Of a stretch of 64,000 bases of DNA, positions 12,801 through 26,154 are shown one piece after another. This DNA is from Aurelia coerulea (taxonomy: Eukaryota > Cnidaria > Scyphozoa > Semaeostomeae > Ulmaridae), in the NCBI GenBank assembly GCA_039566865.1, contig CM076949.1:1488001-1552000 (forward strand), in the 5' to 3' direction. Each line of letters opens with the position of its first letter. Positions within the stretch are counted from its first letter, which is position 1. A program made the position numbers and the translations under genes. A model generated the notes under the pieces. It worked only from the letters and a program-made list of their open reading frames with translations. It was not told where the DNA came from and ran no database searches.

Positions 12801-15800
12801 CATCTATCTTCTTTTTGTCTCTGAAAGTAGCTTTTTACGCACTGCTGTTATTTGCTATTGATATGTTATTAATTGCTGATTACCTTTCTTCTGAAGGAAA
12901 TTTGCAAAACCTTATGGTGTACAAGAGACTTTCACCAAAGAGGATGCACAACGAATCGCGAACCTGCTGCAGAGGGATCTTCATGTGACAACGATGGTAC
13001 TAAGGTAATCAAAAACCTGTTATTACCTGTTATTACAAGTCCAGTATGACATTTCTTGCAAAAGACTTGATGAGGTGCGCTTGCAGTAAGTACATAGAGG
13101 GGGGTTGATCAGAATTATGCTTTAGTCAAACGAATGATTTTACGGTGCATCTGGAAAGTTTTCATCCCAATAATGCAGTGCATATTTTTTAATGGACTCT
13201 GGCTAAAAATGTATCATGGACGCAGGCTTAGAAAATAGTACCATATCCTGTATCAGACGCAGAACTTAACGGTAGTTTTTCTATGCATCTTCTCATTATG
13301 TTCAATTTCCTGATAACTCAGTTACTTGCACTGACGGTGGACTATTTTAATCTGAAGATTTAGCAATGTTTCGTTGAATGTTTTCTGGTGATGACCTTCA
13401 TAAATAGAATCGACCCTGACTAAGCGTTTTGAGGACGAAATGCTTGTAAAGATGATTTTGATAATTGCTAAACTTTGATGATAATAATTTGATTTCTCCG
13501 CAGTGGTGTATTGGTGGTAACTGCGTCTCAAAAGTTTCAAAGCTTGTACCTGTAGATGGAAAATGGGGATCTTGGTCAGAATGGAGTACATGTTCCAGAT
13601 CTTGTGGTGCTGGTGTACAAAAAGCAACAAGGGAATGTAATAACCCAAGGTGAGACAATGTTTAAGATCCTTTCAAAATTTTATGTCATGGAAATTAATC
13701 GTTGCAGCTGTACTGCATTGAGAAAAGGCTCATGAAGCAGGCGTTCTCAAAAGACCTTTTCCTCGATTACATTGAATTATCGAGGCGAATGATATACGAA
13801 ATCTACATTCCAGTAAAGCCAGAAATCTACACCATGCCTATTTTGATGCAAATAAACGCACAAAACCATTCCATGCGTTGCTGAGAGCAATGCACGCTTT
13901 TTCATTTACCTCCACATCATACTGAGGCGAAGGATGTTCCAGAAAGTATTTCAGAAGAACTGACGTCATTTTTGAAAAGGGTCTATTGGAATAATTTGGA
14001 ATTATTTTTTGGCACTAACGGGAATTGAATCTGCAGCAACAGTAGAAAATGCTTGCTTGCTTTTCCGGGTCATTTTTGGGTCAATTTTAATGTTACCATG
14101 GAACTGTTTACAACCTGGAGACGGATTTTGGGAGTGGACTAACGACTTGTACGTGATAGATATGTCAGAAACATCTCTTTTTGTCCAAGTTTCATATTCA
14201 GATTCATATTCATATTCACTTGGTCGCGCTTTCGTTATGATGAGAAATCTTAGGGCGAGTACGACGACAAAAAACATCATGTTCATTGACTCATATTTCA
14301 ATCATAATCAATAAGTTAGAAAGTTGACAAGTCCATGTTATAATTAAAGTGACATAAGTCAGATGACATAAATCAAGTGGCTAAGCCATATTGAATTAGT
14401 ACGTTTCGAACCTTCCTAGGTCCATCCTCAGCAAGTTGACTGGGTGGAGTTACGATTAAATACTAAATGATATACACGCTAGTGAGAATTGGGAGTAGTC
14501 TAAAAAAGGGCAAAATAGCCATGCAAAGATAAAGCTGTGTGCAAGAGGGGAGAAAAACAACTAGAGAAACCGGTAAAACCAGTAATAAACCAGTAATAAA
14601 CCAGTAATTGAAGTGAATCGTAGGGGACTTCCTGATTGGTAGAATCTAGTTGAAAAGCACCGTATAGGGGCTTTTAAACACTGGTTACAGAAGCTCATTA
14701 AGCACTCCCCATCTGAATATAGCTACATGCTGCGGCCACATAATTTTTAAACGTTCGAAGTAGGCTGTTAGTGAAGTAAAACGGCTGTTGAACAAATGTG
14801 GACACAGAAGATAATGTAAACGAATATGAGGTGATAAACGGACTAATTTGTGGTACACTTGCTCCAAGTGTATTTGTAGTTTATTCTATGCAATTGAAAC
14901 ACAGTTCTTTCCTGTTATTACTGCCAAAGATTTCTGTGTCGCTTTCCCGTTTCTCCTTCATGGAAGTAGCCAGAAAATACTGTCCGCTATAAACATTGCA
15001 ATAAAAGAGGAACAGACTCGAAACAAATCTGCATTTTTCGGTTGAAGAACCGTCCCCACTTCAATAATTTCCTGCAGAACGAGCTAGATATGGTCAAATG
15101 AACTCGATGCGTAATTGTTGTAGATTTTCAGTTTCATAATCTACTGCCATTTGCATAGCACATCTTTGATTTTAAGGCTCAGATCTTTAAAATTTAAATG
15201 AAATTCTCTGTGGTTAGTATTGTTGCCCTGTTAAGAGAATTTAAGATCAGTAAATGATGCTGACTCCAAATTACTCTCTGTGGCCATGCTATAATAAATG
15301 GTTCCAGAAATTTTTTTGGGGTTTCTTTGGTGGTGGACTGCACAGGGCCGTAGCAGCTCTTGTTGTTGGGGAGTTTTCAGCTTTAGGGGTGATATATTGC
15401 AGTTGGTTTCATTATTCTGAAGACAATTGAAGGTTTTGTGGCGCAGTGGTGTAATCCTCTGACTTTGCAGCCAGAATAGTCAGGCGGAGTGGGTTCGATA
15501 CCCGGTAGGACCCCACCACTTAGGCCTTAATTAGCTGTAATTTTAGCTATGGTTTTGTTTCAGCCTACTTTGTAAATAAATTAATGATGATGATGATGAT
15601 GACTTGAGCGTCATGACAAGGGGTCGCGGACTCGATTAGGTCTGCTCTATTTCTGCGATCCCAGCGCTTGGCGCTGAAAAACGCAACTTCACCTTCACCT
15701 TCACAATTTGCCTCTTTTTAAATCATGCTGGGGTATTGCTCTTATCTAACTTTTCGTTGGTTGTCAGCTACGCTGGTACACATCAAGCCAAACTTGTTCC

Positions 15801-18800
15801 AATAAGCCTACCTTTATCCTTAATCCTTAAAGGATCATACGTTTTTGGTTCATATCAAACTTATCCTATTAATAAGTTCAATTCTATGATTAAATATAAA
15901 TAATCTCTTAATGAGTCCAATCACACCTTTTCCCGTTTTCATAACCTTTTATTTCGTCAAAGAAGTCCGTGTCTTGCTCCAACTGAGGTAAACTAAGAGT
16001 ATTAGAACATAGACTTCTCTCTCAGTATGAAATATTGCCACTTTACACGAAGCGCGTGCTATTGCAGAATGCTCCTAAGCCGTTCAACCCACCTGAGACC
16101 AAAACACGCTTGCGTTTGATCGTCGGTATTCTGTATTGCATTTTTGCAATTCTTTGGTGATTCTGTAACCCTTACTTATTGTGTGCTGCCTTCAATCCTA
16201 TCCCTTTTTCAGATTTTCCACTCAGCAATTTCACAAACATCCCTTTCGCTATGTCTCTGTTGCATCTTTGCCACCCTTCGATGGCTCGCTGTATCCTTCC
16301 CTTCTGAAAACGCTATCAGTCGACACTTGCGAGGAGCTCCTTAAAAATCTCGTAGACATTCTAAAGAGGTACACATTCGTGACCCTTTGTAGTTCAATTG
16401 GTGTGACCTAAAAATTCGCGTCAGTTACGTACTTTCTGTTTGTTATTTTTTGGCAAGAAAAATTTTGCAAGATAGGGGCCCATGGATCTTGAATTGATTG
16501 ACTTGAATATTTGCAGGGCGCTGCAAGGTCCAATCTTTTTGAGCCAGGATTAGTTTCAATGTTGCTCAGCACCATAATAATATGCCCAGTACATATCGAA
16601 CAAAAACTTGAAGAAGGATCGTATTTTGGTACAAAAATCATTCGTATTGCTGTCATCCACATTCACAGCCCATTGCGTCACATTTCTTCGTCATCTTGTG
16701 TACCTTTCTTACGTGTTTGATCGTCTCTAGGTCTTATAAATTGGCGCCTCTATTACGTTACGTTGCTTGTTCTGTGACTGTCCTTTAATTGTATCGACTC
16801 GCTTGTGTACTTGATCACATGCATTTTACTCAGTGTCATAGCCTCAGAACTAGGCCTATTATGCAGAGGTAAGGGGCTTCAGACTAGGCTTCTTGAGGCA
16901 GTCCTTTGTTTACCTGCGTTCTTTGATCTGTCAGCAAAGTTTACTGCAGGGATACAAGGGTCTCAAGTAATTAATCAGGCCTCTGACTGCCATGAGCAAA
17001 TGCGAAGCAATTTGAAAACCAACGAAAGAAAACATTTTCTCCTCCGAAGTTTCATGTTACGCTTCATAGCAGCGCCTTTGAACAATTGGAAATAGATCTG
17101 GCTTTACTACATCCAATATTAAGCTTGAAATATGTGGTTACCGAGTTATAGACATTGAGATTGAGTTCTCAACAGAAGAGGACCTTGTACCCTCGTAGAA
17201 AACCATGCAGAATAGCGTCGTTTAAAAGGAATTCATTACGTATTTTACATAGCCTAGCCAACACAACATCAAACTGACTCAGGCGTGATTTACGAGATAT
17301 TTCTTCTGGCGAAAATCTCCCCCACCATGAAGTCGCATGAATAATACCTTTCTTTGATTTCATTGGCTTAAATTGATGAAGTGTTACCGTTAGATCAATT
17401 ACGTTTGAAATAGCTCTGTTGTATCAAGTCAGCTCAAAACCGTCTGCGGTGTGGCATATTATAAAAAACAGGACCCCATTTGTTAATCTATTGACGCTTT
17501 TATGGGTCTAAAACCGAAGGACTTGAACTCGTTAAATCGATACCATGGACTCGTTTGTACCACAGGTTTGTACCCGCTTACCAGCCAGTTTACACGTATT
17601 TTTAAAAGAAATTAAGAACTTTAAGTTTCTGAAAATTATCAAATTTTGAGTATTGAAAGTTTCATTACAGTTTATGAACACCTAACGTTGTCCCAAATAT
17701 GAAAAAGCCTTGGGACCAGGTTGATGGGCAGCAAGCCCCATTGGTGCATGTAATAAGTCTACCGGAAACTTTTCCCTTCAATTTTTTTGACGAAATTTTT
17801 TTTTGACGAAATAGACTTGGGGCAAGTCTAATTGGTGCATGAAGTCAGAAGCTAATGACCAAGTGTCTTTGGTCATAGAGTCCTGGATCTTAGGGTCCGG
17901 TCTCATGGGTCATTTGGTCCTATTTTTATAATACGCCCTGCGGTTTGACAACGAAGCGAAGAAACCTATGGTTAATCTGTGACTCCTTCATTATTTCTTG
18001 ATCAATCAGCAAGGTCATTAATGCCCCTTCGTTCAATATGACTTCTTGTCTGATCCTTCAATCTATTAATGTTTGAGCGGATTTCTTGACCGCTTTTACT
18101 GTTATTTTGTAATGCCATCATAGGTCATTGGCTTATTTTCGATTTGCATGAAGTGGAGGTCGTACCGCACAGACGAGGCTTGCAAGAGAAGTAAATGGAG
18201 AACACTTTCTTTGTGTATAGGGGTGGAATTCTTCGAAAGAAATAAAAGGCCATCAGCTCTTCGAAACCGATACTTCCCTTTCGTCTTGCTTCTTGTACGT
18301 CTTGTATCTGCAGCGATTCAAAATGGTAGGATTGTAAAACGAAGAAAAAGGCTCATTCGTCAATGTTTGTTATGTAGAGATTTAACTGGAAATGTACAAA
18401 TAATTTCAACTATCTATTTCTCTTCGATGATAATATATTACAATCTTATGATAACTATGAATATTTTTTAACAAACAAACCATACCATCTTAACTTTAGG
18501 AATGACATAAAGTAAAGCCCTCTGAGGTAAATTGCTAACGTAAAGAGAGTGCTACATTAGTAGTTAACTAAAAATATAGAGAGCTTCGATAAATTTTTGT
18601 GGCAGTCACAGATCTTTTTTTTGGCAGGGCGATAGGGCAGAAATATTGCAGCGCATGCAAAATCTATTAGTTTTCCTGCACATAATAAATTGTTGTACCT
18701 TTTGCTAAGAGTTCCTTGTTAGACTTTGACCGTGGACCACTTATAAATCAGACAGTTGTGTAAGCTAAATTTGCAATCTTACATTGCATGGAATAACCGT

Positions 18801-21800
18801 GAGTATGAAGCTATGCTCCTCTAATCACAACAACTGTTTCTTTTCTGCCATAGCCAGTAACAAAACACTATTAAAGGGAATAGACATAGCTATATCGACA
18901 AGCTGCTATAAATAGGCTGAAGAAACGCCCACAAACCCATTGTTTCCTTCGCCACACAATGAGACGGCAGGCGTCAAAGTTGTTGAATACAATAGATTAT
19001 ATTTTTAACTTGGCCCGGGCCAGCTTTTAACTATGTCGATTCCCTTTAAACATAAGAAATATATACAACAGACTCCGAAATAGAGTTTATTATGCTTCTA
19101 AGAGCTTTTTACATATATTTTCATCTTGAGCGAGAACAGTCCATTAAAGGTAATTGTCCATGTAAGTACAGTGGCTTTGCGGGGGGCATGCCAATTTCAC
19201 GTGATATTTCATGTGATCATTTTGGTAAAAGAGCTCACTACGTGGCAATGAGTCATCTAAGCAAACTGATGACTTACTTGCGGTTGCACTTTCGGAGCTG
19301 AAATTTTAGTTTGCATGTGATCAGTTAAATTCAGCCAATCACTGCACGCTCTTCGAGGCTCTTTATCAGCATCATGTCAGCATATTTTGACAAGAGTGTA
19401 TACGCAGCTGTACTTATATGGACACATTGCCTTTAACAAAATGAAGCCCAAGCTTTTCAAAAGCTCTAGATACACCTTTCCGTCATCATAAATGAAACAC
19501 TCAGCTTTTATCAAGACCAAGGATGTAGCCAGAGATGGCGCTTTGGGGGCTATTGAAATTTGAAACTAAAACTGGTATTAAAATTTTCTCTTCTGTTGGT
19601 TAAAGTTCTCACTTGGCTCCCCTTCAAACACCTGGCTACACCCCTGCTGAAAATCCTTCAAGGCTAAATCACAACTTCTACCATACCCTAGGACAGTCTC
19701 AACAATCGAATGTTTTATGTGAAATGTGCCCTTCTAGCAATTATCCATTGATTGTTAAATGACTTTGTCTGACCTGTTGAATTAATGGGATTATGCTCCA
19801 CATGATCAAACAGTCATATACATTTAAGTCAGAAAAATGTTTGAATGGTTGTGAGGCTGTAGTTTTCTACCTCATCAGATTCCCTCTGTGCAGGAGCTAA
19901 CATATCAAGTTAAATGCACAAATTTGCTGGTCAAAGTTAGAACTGTGAAGTTACAAGCAGTTTCATGTCAAGTCCTTTTAAACATGCCAAAATCAAACTT
20001 AATTAATTTTTATGAAATGTCTCATAGCTTGAGAACACTTCAACCAATTTGGCCATGCAATGTTTAGCATCTAAATTGACATATTTGTAGCATATCTTGC
20101 ATCAGTTTGAAAGAATTTGACAAAAATAGACAAAATCGGTGAAGGTTTCAAGTCATGTGACCATACTCTGGGGAAGTTTTATGTTACACTACTTTTGCAT
20201 TCATGGCACAAGATTTCATGGCACAAAATATTTCAAAGATATGAAAAGATGTTTCGTGAAGAGATTGATCACTTGACTTGAAGTTTGTGCAAACAAACCC
20301 ACTGGTTGATTTTGTCTATTAGTTTAACACTACAAGCTCACAAATATCTTAGCATTCTCTGACTGGTCAAGTACCGTTCCATGCACGCTGTATTAGATGC
20401 TGTGGATGCAGGATTGTTTCTTGCTGGGCACATATCGTTTTTGCCGATTCATTTGAGCCTTACTGGTGCCGTGACCCAGCCCTAACAGCTATCTTCCTCA
20501 GGATTCGAATGCTCCGAATCTGAATGCATCTCATTTTCAGCAGTGCCCTCTTTATGTTCACCATCTGTTTCTTTCTTCCATTTCATTCTTCTATTTTGAA
20601 ACCATGTTTTGACTTGGGTTTGATTCAGTCCGAGACGTTCTGCTAGTTTTGTACGTTGAGGTGTTGATAAATATTTGTGTTCGTTGAATTCTCGGTTCAG
20701 AACCATAAGTTGCAGTTCGGAGAAAACTGTCCTTGGTTTTCTGCATTTTCGTCCACTCGCTGTTCTCAATGTTGGTTTCAGTCTGAAGTACACTGGGAGC
20801 GTGCTCAGAACGGAGGGGCTTGGACCTACGAAAAACAGGGTTAATTAAGTTAATGTATTGAACCTAACCAGACTTAAATTCACCATGAATTCACAGTGCT
20901 TATGATATCTCTCTTTCCATCTCTGTCTACGCGTACTTTTTTCATAAGAAACTAAGAATTTGAGCCAGTACTGAAAGTTTCTTAGAATTGTCAGATTTTG
21001 AATTCTCAGAGCTTCTCGCGAGTCTCTTAGAGGTTCCATAACACTCTTGGTGTTTACTACAATTCAATTCAATTCAATTCAGTTCAATTCTATTTGTAAA
21101 ATACAAGCTACTATTAAAATAGAAACTTACGAAGTTCATTTTATGGGGATCTGAGAGTGGAGTTTCTTATGAGCTGCGTTTTATAAAAAATACGTGTGCG
21201 TGTATAGATTTAACCATTCCAGTAACCCGGAAAAGGTGAAAAAAAATCCATTCACAAACATCGAAAGTACCATAGACTATGAAAGTACTAGCAGTGCATT
21301 TTTATTTTGACCTTCTGCGAGGTCACATGATTTTTAGATCAATACAAATAACAAGCTCGCGCGTCGGTAAACACACAATTTTTCAAAACTTCCGCGTAAA
21401 GCTATGCCAATAGGGATAGTAAACAATTGCAGTGTCAGACTACGCTATTTTTGCGATTCACTAATGCGTCGGAAAAGAAAAGAGGATTTTCGCGGATTAC
21501 TATGACAACACTTAGCAGGATCGATTATAATCGAAAGTGGCTCGAAAACTTAGAAATGTCGGAGCCCTTGCACAGATATACAAGGCGCCGCTCAGTATGC
21601 TATGTCCATTACAAAAAGAACTGCCCTAAAAAACCCGTCGTGTCGTGGTTTAAGACATTAAATGATTTTTGATAGAAGACAAATAGCTTTAAAGATAATA
21701 GTTCCATCAATTATGAATTAGATACATTCGATTTAGCGCACAGAAAGTTCCCCGGGCAGTGAGAAGGTTGTGGATAGTAACATGTGCACATGTTTAAGTG

Positions 21801-24800
21801 CAAACATATAAGATATACCTTAAGATAGAAGAAAATAGAACAGTTTTAAGAAGGTTTTTGGTGGCAAATTTTAGGAGTAGCATGAGTTTTTTGTTTCTTT
21901 TCCGCTGACATCAATCATTAAAATCTTTCCCAAACTCTGCAGTTCGTTTCAACATTTCAACAAAGGGACTTTTCTGTGTTCTCAACATTGCAAACATGAG
22001 AGTCGATTTGGTTGTTCTAGGGAGCACAAAACATGCTCTTGTCTATGAATAGAACAAAGAAAACACTCAGAAATGACACTGTTTCTTCAGCTATCCATTG
22101 TTCACGGCACGTGTACAATTTCGATTTGAACAGGGGTATTTTTGGATTTTTTCGCTCTGTGCTAATGCAAGCTTTTAACCTTGCCCAAACCTTTGATGAT
22201 TTAAAGAGAGCAGAATAGCTGACAGAAAATAAACTACTTTGCCTATTTCAAAACCGTTTCTTTTTCTGACAGTCACCCTGCCGTAGACTAAACATATACT
22301 GTAATGTGACATAGGAGAAAGGTACACGTATTCTTTATGTAAGAAACCGCTTATAAGAAACTCAGACTCTCAAGAGTGGCAGAAAATTAAGAAACTTTCG
22401 CATGTTTTTCTTTATTCTCACTCGTTTCCTGTATCTTATTACTCGCAAAGTACTTGAGTAATGTCTAAACACGGGAAAGGCTTGAAAACAACTCGTTTTG
22501 AAATGTTCGGGAGGGCACAGATCTGAAGAAATTTTAGTACTGACCCAGATTCTTAGTTTCTGATAATAAAAAAATAAATGTATTTGTTTTCCTGTCAACG
22601 GTCTAAAAACCAATGGCAAAAAATTAAGAAATCGAATTTAACAACAGAACAAATGCTATAGTATAAATCTCCCTTTTTAGAGAGACTAAATTTCTGCAAA
22701 AAATCATCGAAGCATTGTAACTTTAATTGCTTTAATCGAGGGAAATAGAAACAGAGAACCCCCATTCGACCTTCGACAACAATTATATTGATAGTTAGCA
22801 ATGGATTACTCTGGGTACTAGACTCAAGCAATGGATATCCTCAGGGGAGGAATAATGGCAGCAATTATGATCCCATGTTGAAAGAAGGATCATACTTATT
22901 CTTAGCCGGCGTCGAGTTTTAAGATCAATGTAAAGCAAAGCTAAGAGCTTAGAAAACATGCTTGCATTCACATTGCTTCATATATACCGTAAATATTATT
23001 GTCTAAAGGATGTTATGATCTTGTAAGTGCCTTGTGAGAAGCTCCGATTATTGTTTTGCAAGTCAATAATTTGTCTGTGATGAAAAGTGATAGTCTAGTC
23101 GAGGGACAACAATTTTTTTGCATGGAGCTGGAAGGCCTCTTTTCATGGCTAAGCTGTTGAAAATTCAGGCTGCTTGTGGGCGCACTTTAAGCGGGGTAAG
23201 ATACCTTCTAGAATTCGTCCGAACAACATGAGCTTTCAGCCAAGCATTCATGGAAGGAATTCTTTTCGATACCAACAAGAAAACAATAGACTGAACTGAA
23301 AATTCAATTCGCCTAAGTAAGTCGTACCGTTGTTAAGTTGTTGATGATATTTGCTTGGAACTCTTTCTGCAGAATCTCGAATAAATAAGTTCCAATAACT
23401 CTGAACCAATGTGATTGATTTTAGTGATATAAACTTTCTCATCTAAGTTAGCCTTCCCACCATCAAATTCATTTGTCGTTTGCTAAAGTGAATCGTTAAA
23501 TTACAGCTGACGGTTTAGGCAAATGTCGAACAATTTTTAAGATACCCAGCACCCCTTCTTCATAAGAAACTAAGAATTGGAGCCATAACTGAAAGTTTCT
23601 TAAAGTGATCAGATTTTATTGCTTCAATCACAGATCCAAACTTCAAACATTTGCCACAACCTTCATTCTGTCTACCTATTGCCATTTTCTATCTGTGGCG
23701 TGCATGCCATTTCATATTGTTCCCCAAGCACGAAATTTTATCAATTTACGGTTGTAGTTAGCACTTAGATAGCCTGATTATGCTACTTTAAGCCAAGGAT
23801 AATCGTGTTTCTTCGTTAGCGATTCTCATTGTAAGGGCAGCTTTTCTTATTCTCATTAGAAGCGAAGGAGTTCCAGATAATTCATCAAATATGTTGTACA
23901 CCAGGACGCATAAACCATAGCACTACATCAGAAAATCCCGTACGAAGAAACCGTTTGGTCGAGCGTAAAATTCGAGACAGCACATTCTACCATTATATGA
24001 ATGAGCATTGTTACAGATGTTCCTTCCAAAATGAATCTTCCGGTGTTTTAAAGAGCTCTTTCTAACGCACATTGTTGCCAACTGCTAAATTACAATGTTT
24101 TTTAAGAGATACACCTTGAGAGACAGAGCAACAGAGTAAATGCTCAGTCTTAGATACTTGGGCAGCAGAAACAGAAAACGCACAATACGTACCTTGGTAT
24201 TCTTTCTCGCTTGATGCAGGGCAACTATGCATCGGAACAGGCATGCCAATGGCACCTTGATGTTGATGGGGCATCGTATGAGCAAGACGATATGAATATC
24301 CATGGTTTATGCTCCCAGCAGTCGGGCTTGGTGGGTATCCAGTTCCGTAGGGTACAGGGTATGCGGGAACATGTCCATTCTTACTTTGAAGGAGGATGTC
24401 TTCGATTCTGAAGGACGGTGGAGAAGGTCGATCTGATGGCGGTGAATACGGAGCTGTGCTCACGTAATTGGGCATCGAGAATGTCTGCATGTGTTGGATG
24501 GGGTAAACACTTGTAGGAGAGTGTTGCTGGTGCGTGTGTTCTGCATGAGGATGTTCTGTTTGGTATGCGTATTGTTGCTGGCAGTACATCTTAGCTAAAT
24601 CTGCAAAGTTCTCCTTAGAATTATGTCTGATCACTTCGTAATAATCTGAAGATGGTTGATCTGTCTCTCTTTTCTTGTCACAAGTTCTTCGCTATATCTC
24701 CTTCTCGTGAATGTTCTTTGATCTCTGGCTATCAGTTGCAAAAATATCAAGCAACTCGTTCGTAGATGTCACCTTCTCTGCTCGTGAAACAGTCGCTTGA

Positions 24801-26002
24801 AGTTTATCGTGGAATTGTTTATTATTCGCCAACAAATGTAATCTGTCTCTCTAATAACTGTTTTAAATTAACACCTTAAAACAACGTTTAACCTCGCTAA
24901 TTGCTAAATCTGCTAAACTCCTTTCGCTTCTCTGCACATGCAACTAAATCGTCCTGTCTTGTACAGTACGTGCGTTCTTAGTCAAACTAATGGCCTGGTG
25001 TCTAGTGGAGCTTTTTATACACCCTCTGCGGTTCTGCAAGAGCCTCCTTTGTCGCTGATTCAAAAAGGGAACCGGTCGCGTAATCCCATGTTTGATTGAC
25101 AGGTGAAGTCTCGCTAGTCATACAAAGATTTCTTTAAATGTCACATCAATCTCTGCTAAGTCATGCATTATTTTAGACGAACGCAAAGTCGCAGCTTTTC
25201 AACTCGAAGCCTTGTAACGAGCTTTTATCAAACTGCCAGGGCTCGCACCCCTTTTGCACCCCTTTTGGGTTCCTGCTTCTGAATTCTGTGCCTCAAAATT
25301 ACTTTAACCCGTCTCTAATTACCCTATGTTGTCTTTTAGATAACCATTTCGATCAATTATAGCCAGAAAATCTCCACATATCAAACAATTAACTCCACAA
25401 TTAAGTGATAAGAAATTAACCCCTCACATGCGGGTCAGAAGATTCTTAGTGTGTACTCTTTGGCGCATGATAGATTACTGTTGCATTTTTGAGAACACTC
25501 AGCGTCTGTGAGGGAAACGTGTCCTTTAGGCTACAACCCAGAAAGAACGTCACAGACAATGAAGCAGCCTTTACACAGCTTCTGGCCAATGACATCAAGA
25601 CGCCACTGATTCATTTTCACTTTGGTGGGCTTTGTTTAGATGGAATTATGGTATTTAATCTGCTTCTATTTCACGCCTAATTCTTGAATCAAAGTGGTGT
25701 CTGTGTTTGTCAAGGTTGTAAATCAATCGAATCATGATTTGACTGATTCTAAATCAATAATCATTGCCAGTGGTGTGTCAGTGTCTTTGCATATGTGTAA
25801 AGGGCGTTGCATTTAAATGCATCATCTTGTTCCGGTAAGGTAAGAGAACAAAAAATAGCAGATTTTGGCACCGTTTCCCTTCTTGTCTCTGATTTACAAA
25901 TGCTGTTTTGATACCATATCATTAGTTGATTTAAGAGTGACTCTTCGATTATATTATGCAATCACTAATGTGATGAATGGATTTATGATGATGATGATGA
26001 TA

Positions 26003-26046
<44 letters not shown>

Positions 26047-26089
26047 AATGATGATGATGATGATGATCATCTTCATGATCTTCATCTTC

Positions 26090-26154
<65 letters not shown>

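Noticed and set aside
24590..24691. Start of the BARX-type protein further upstream at the longer open frame
   Set aside because: The frame is open to a TAG at 24692-24694 (- strand), but the apparent first residue at 24634 is a GTG codon and no in-frame ATG precedes 24589.
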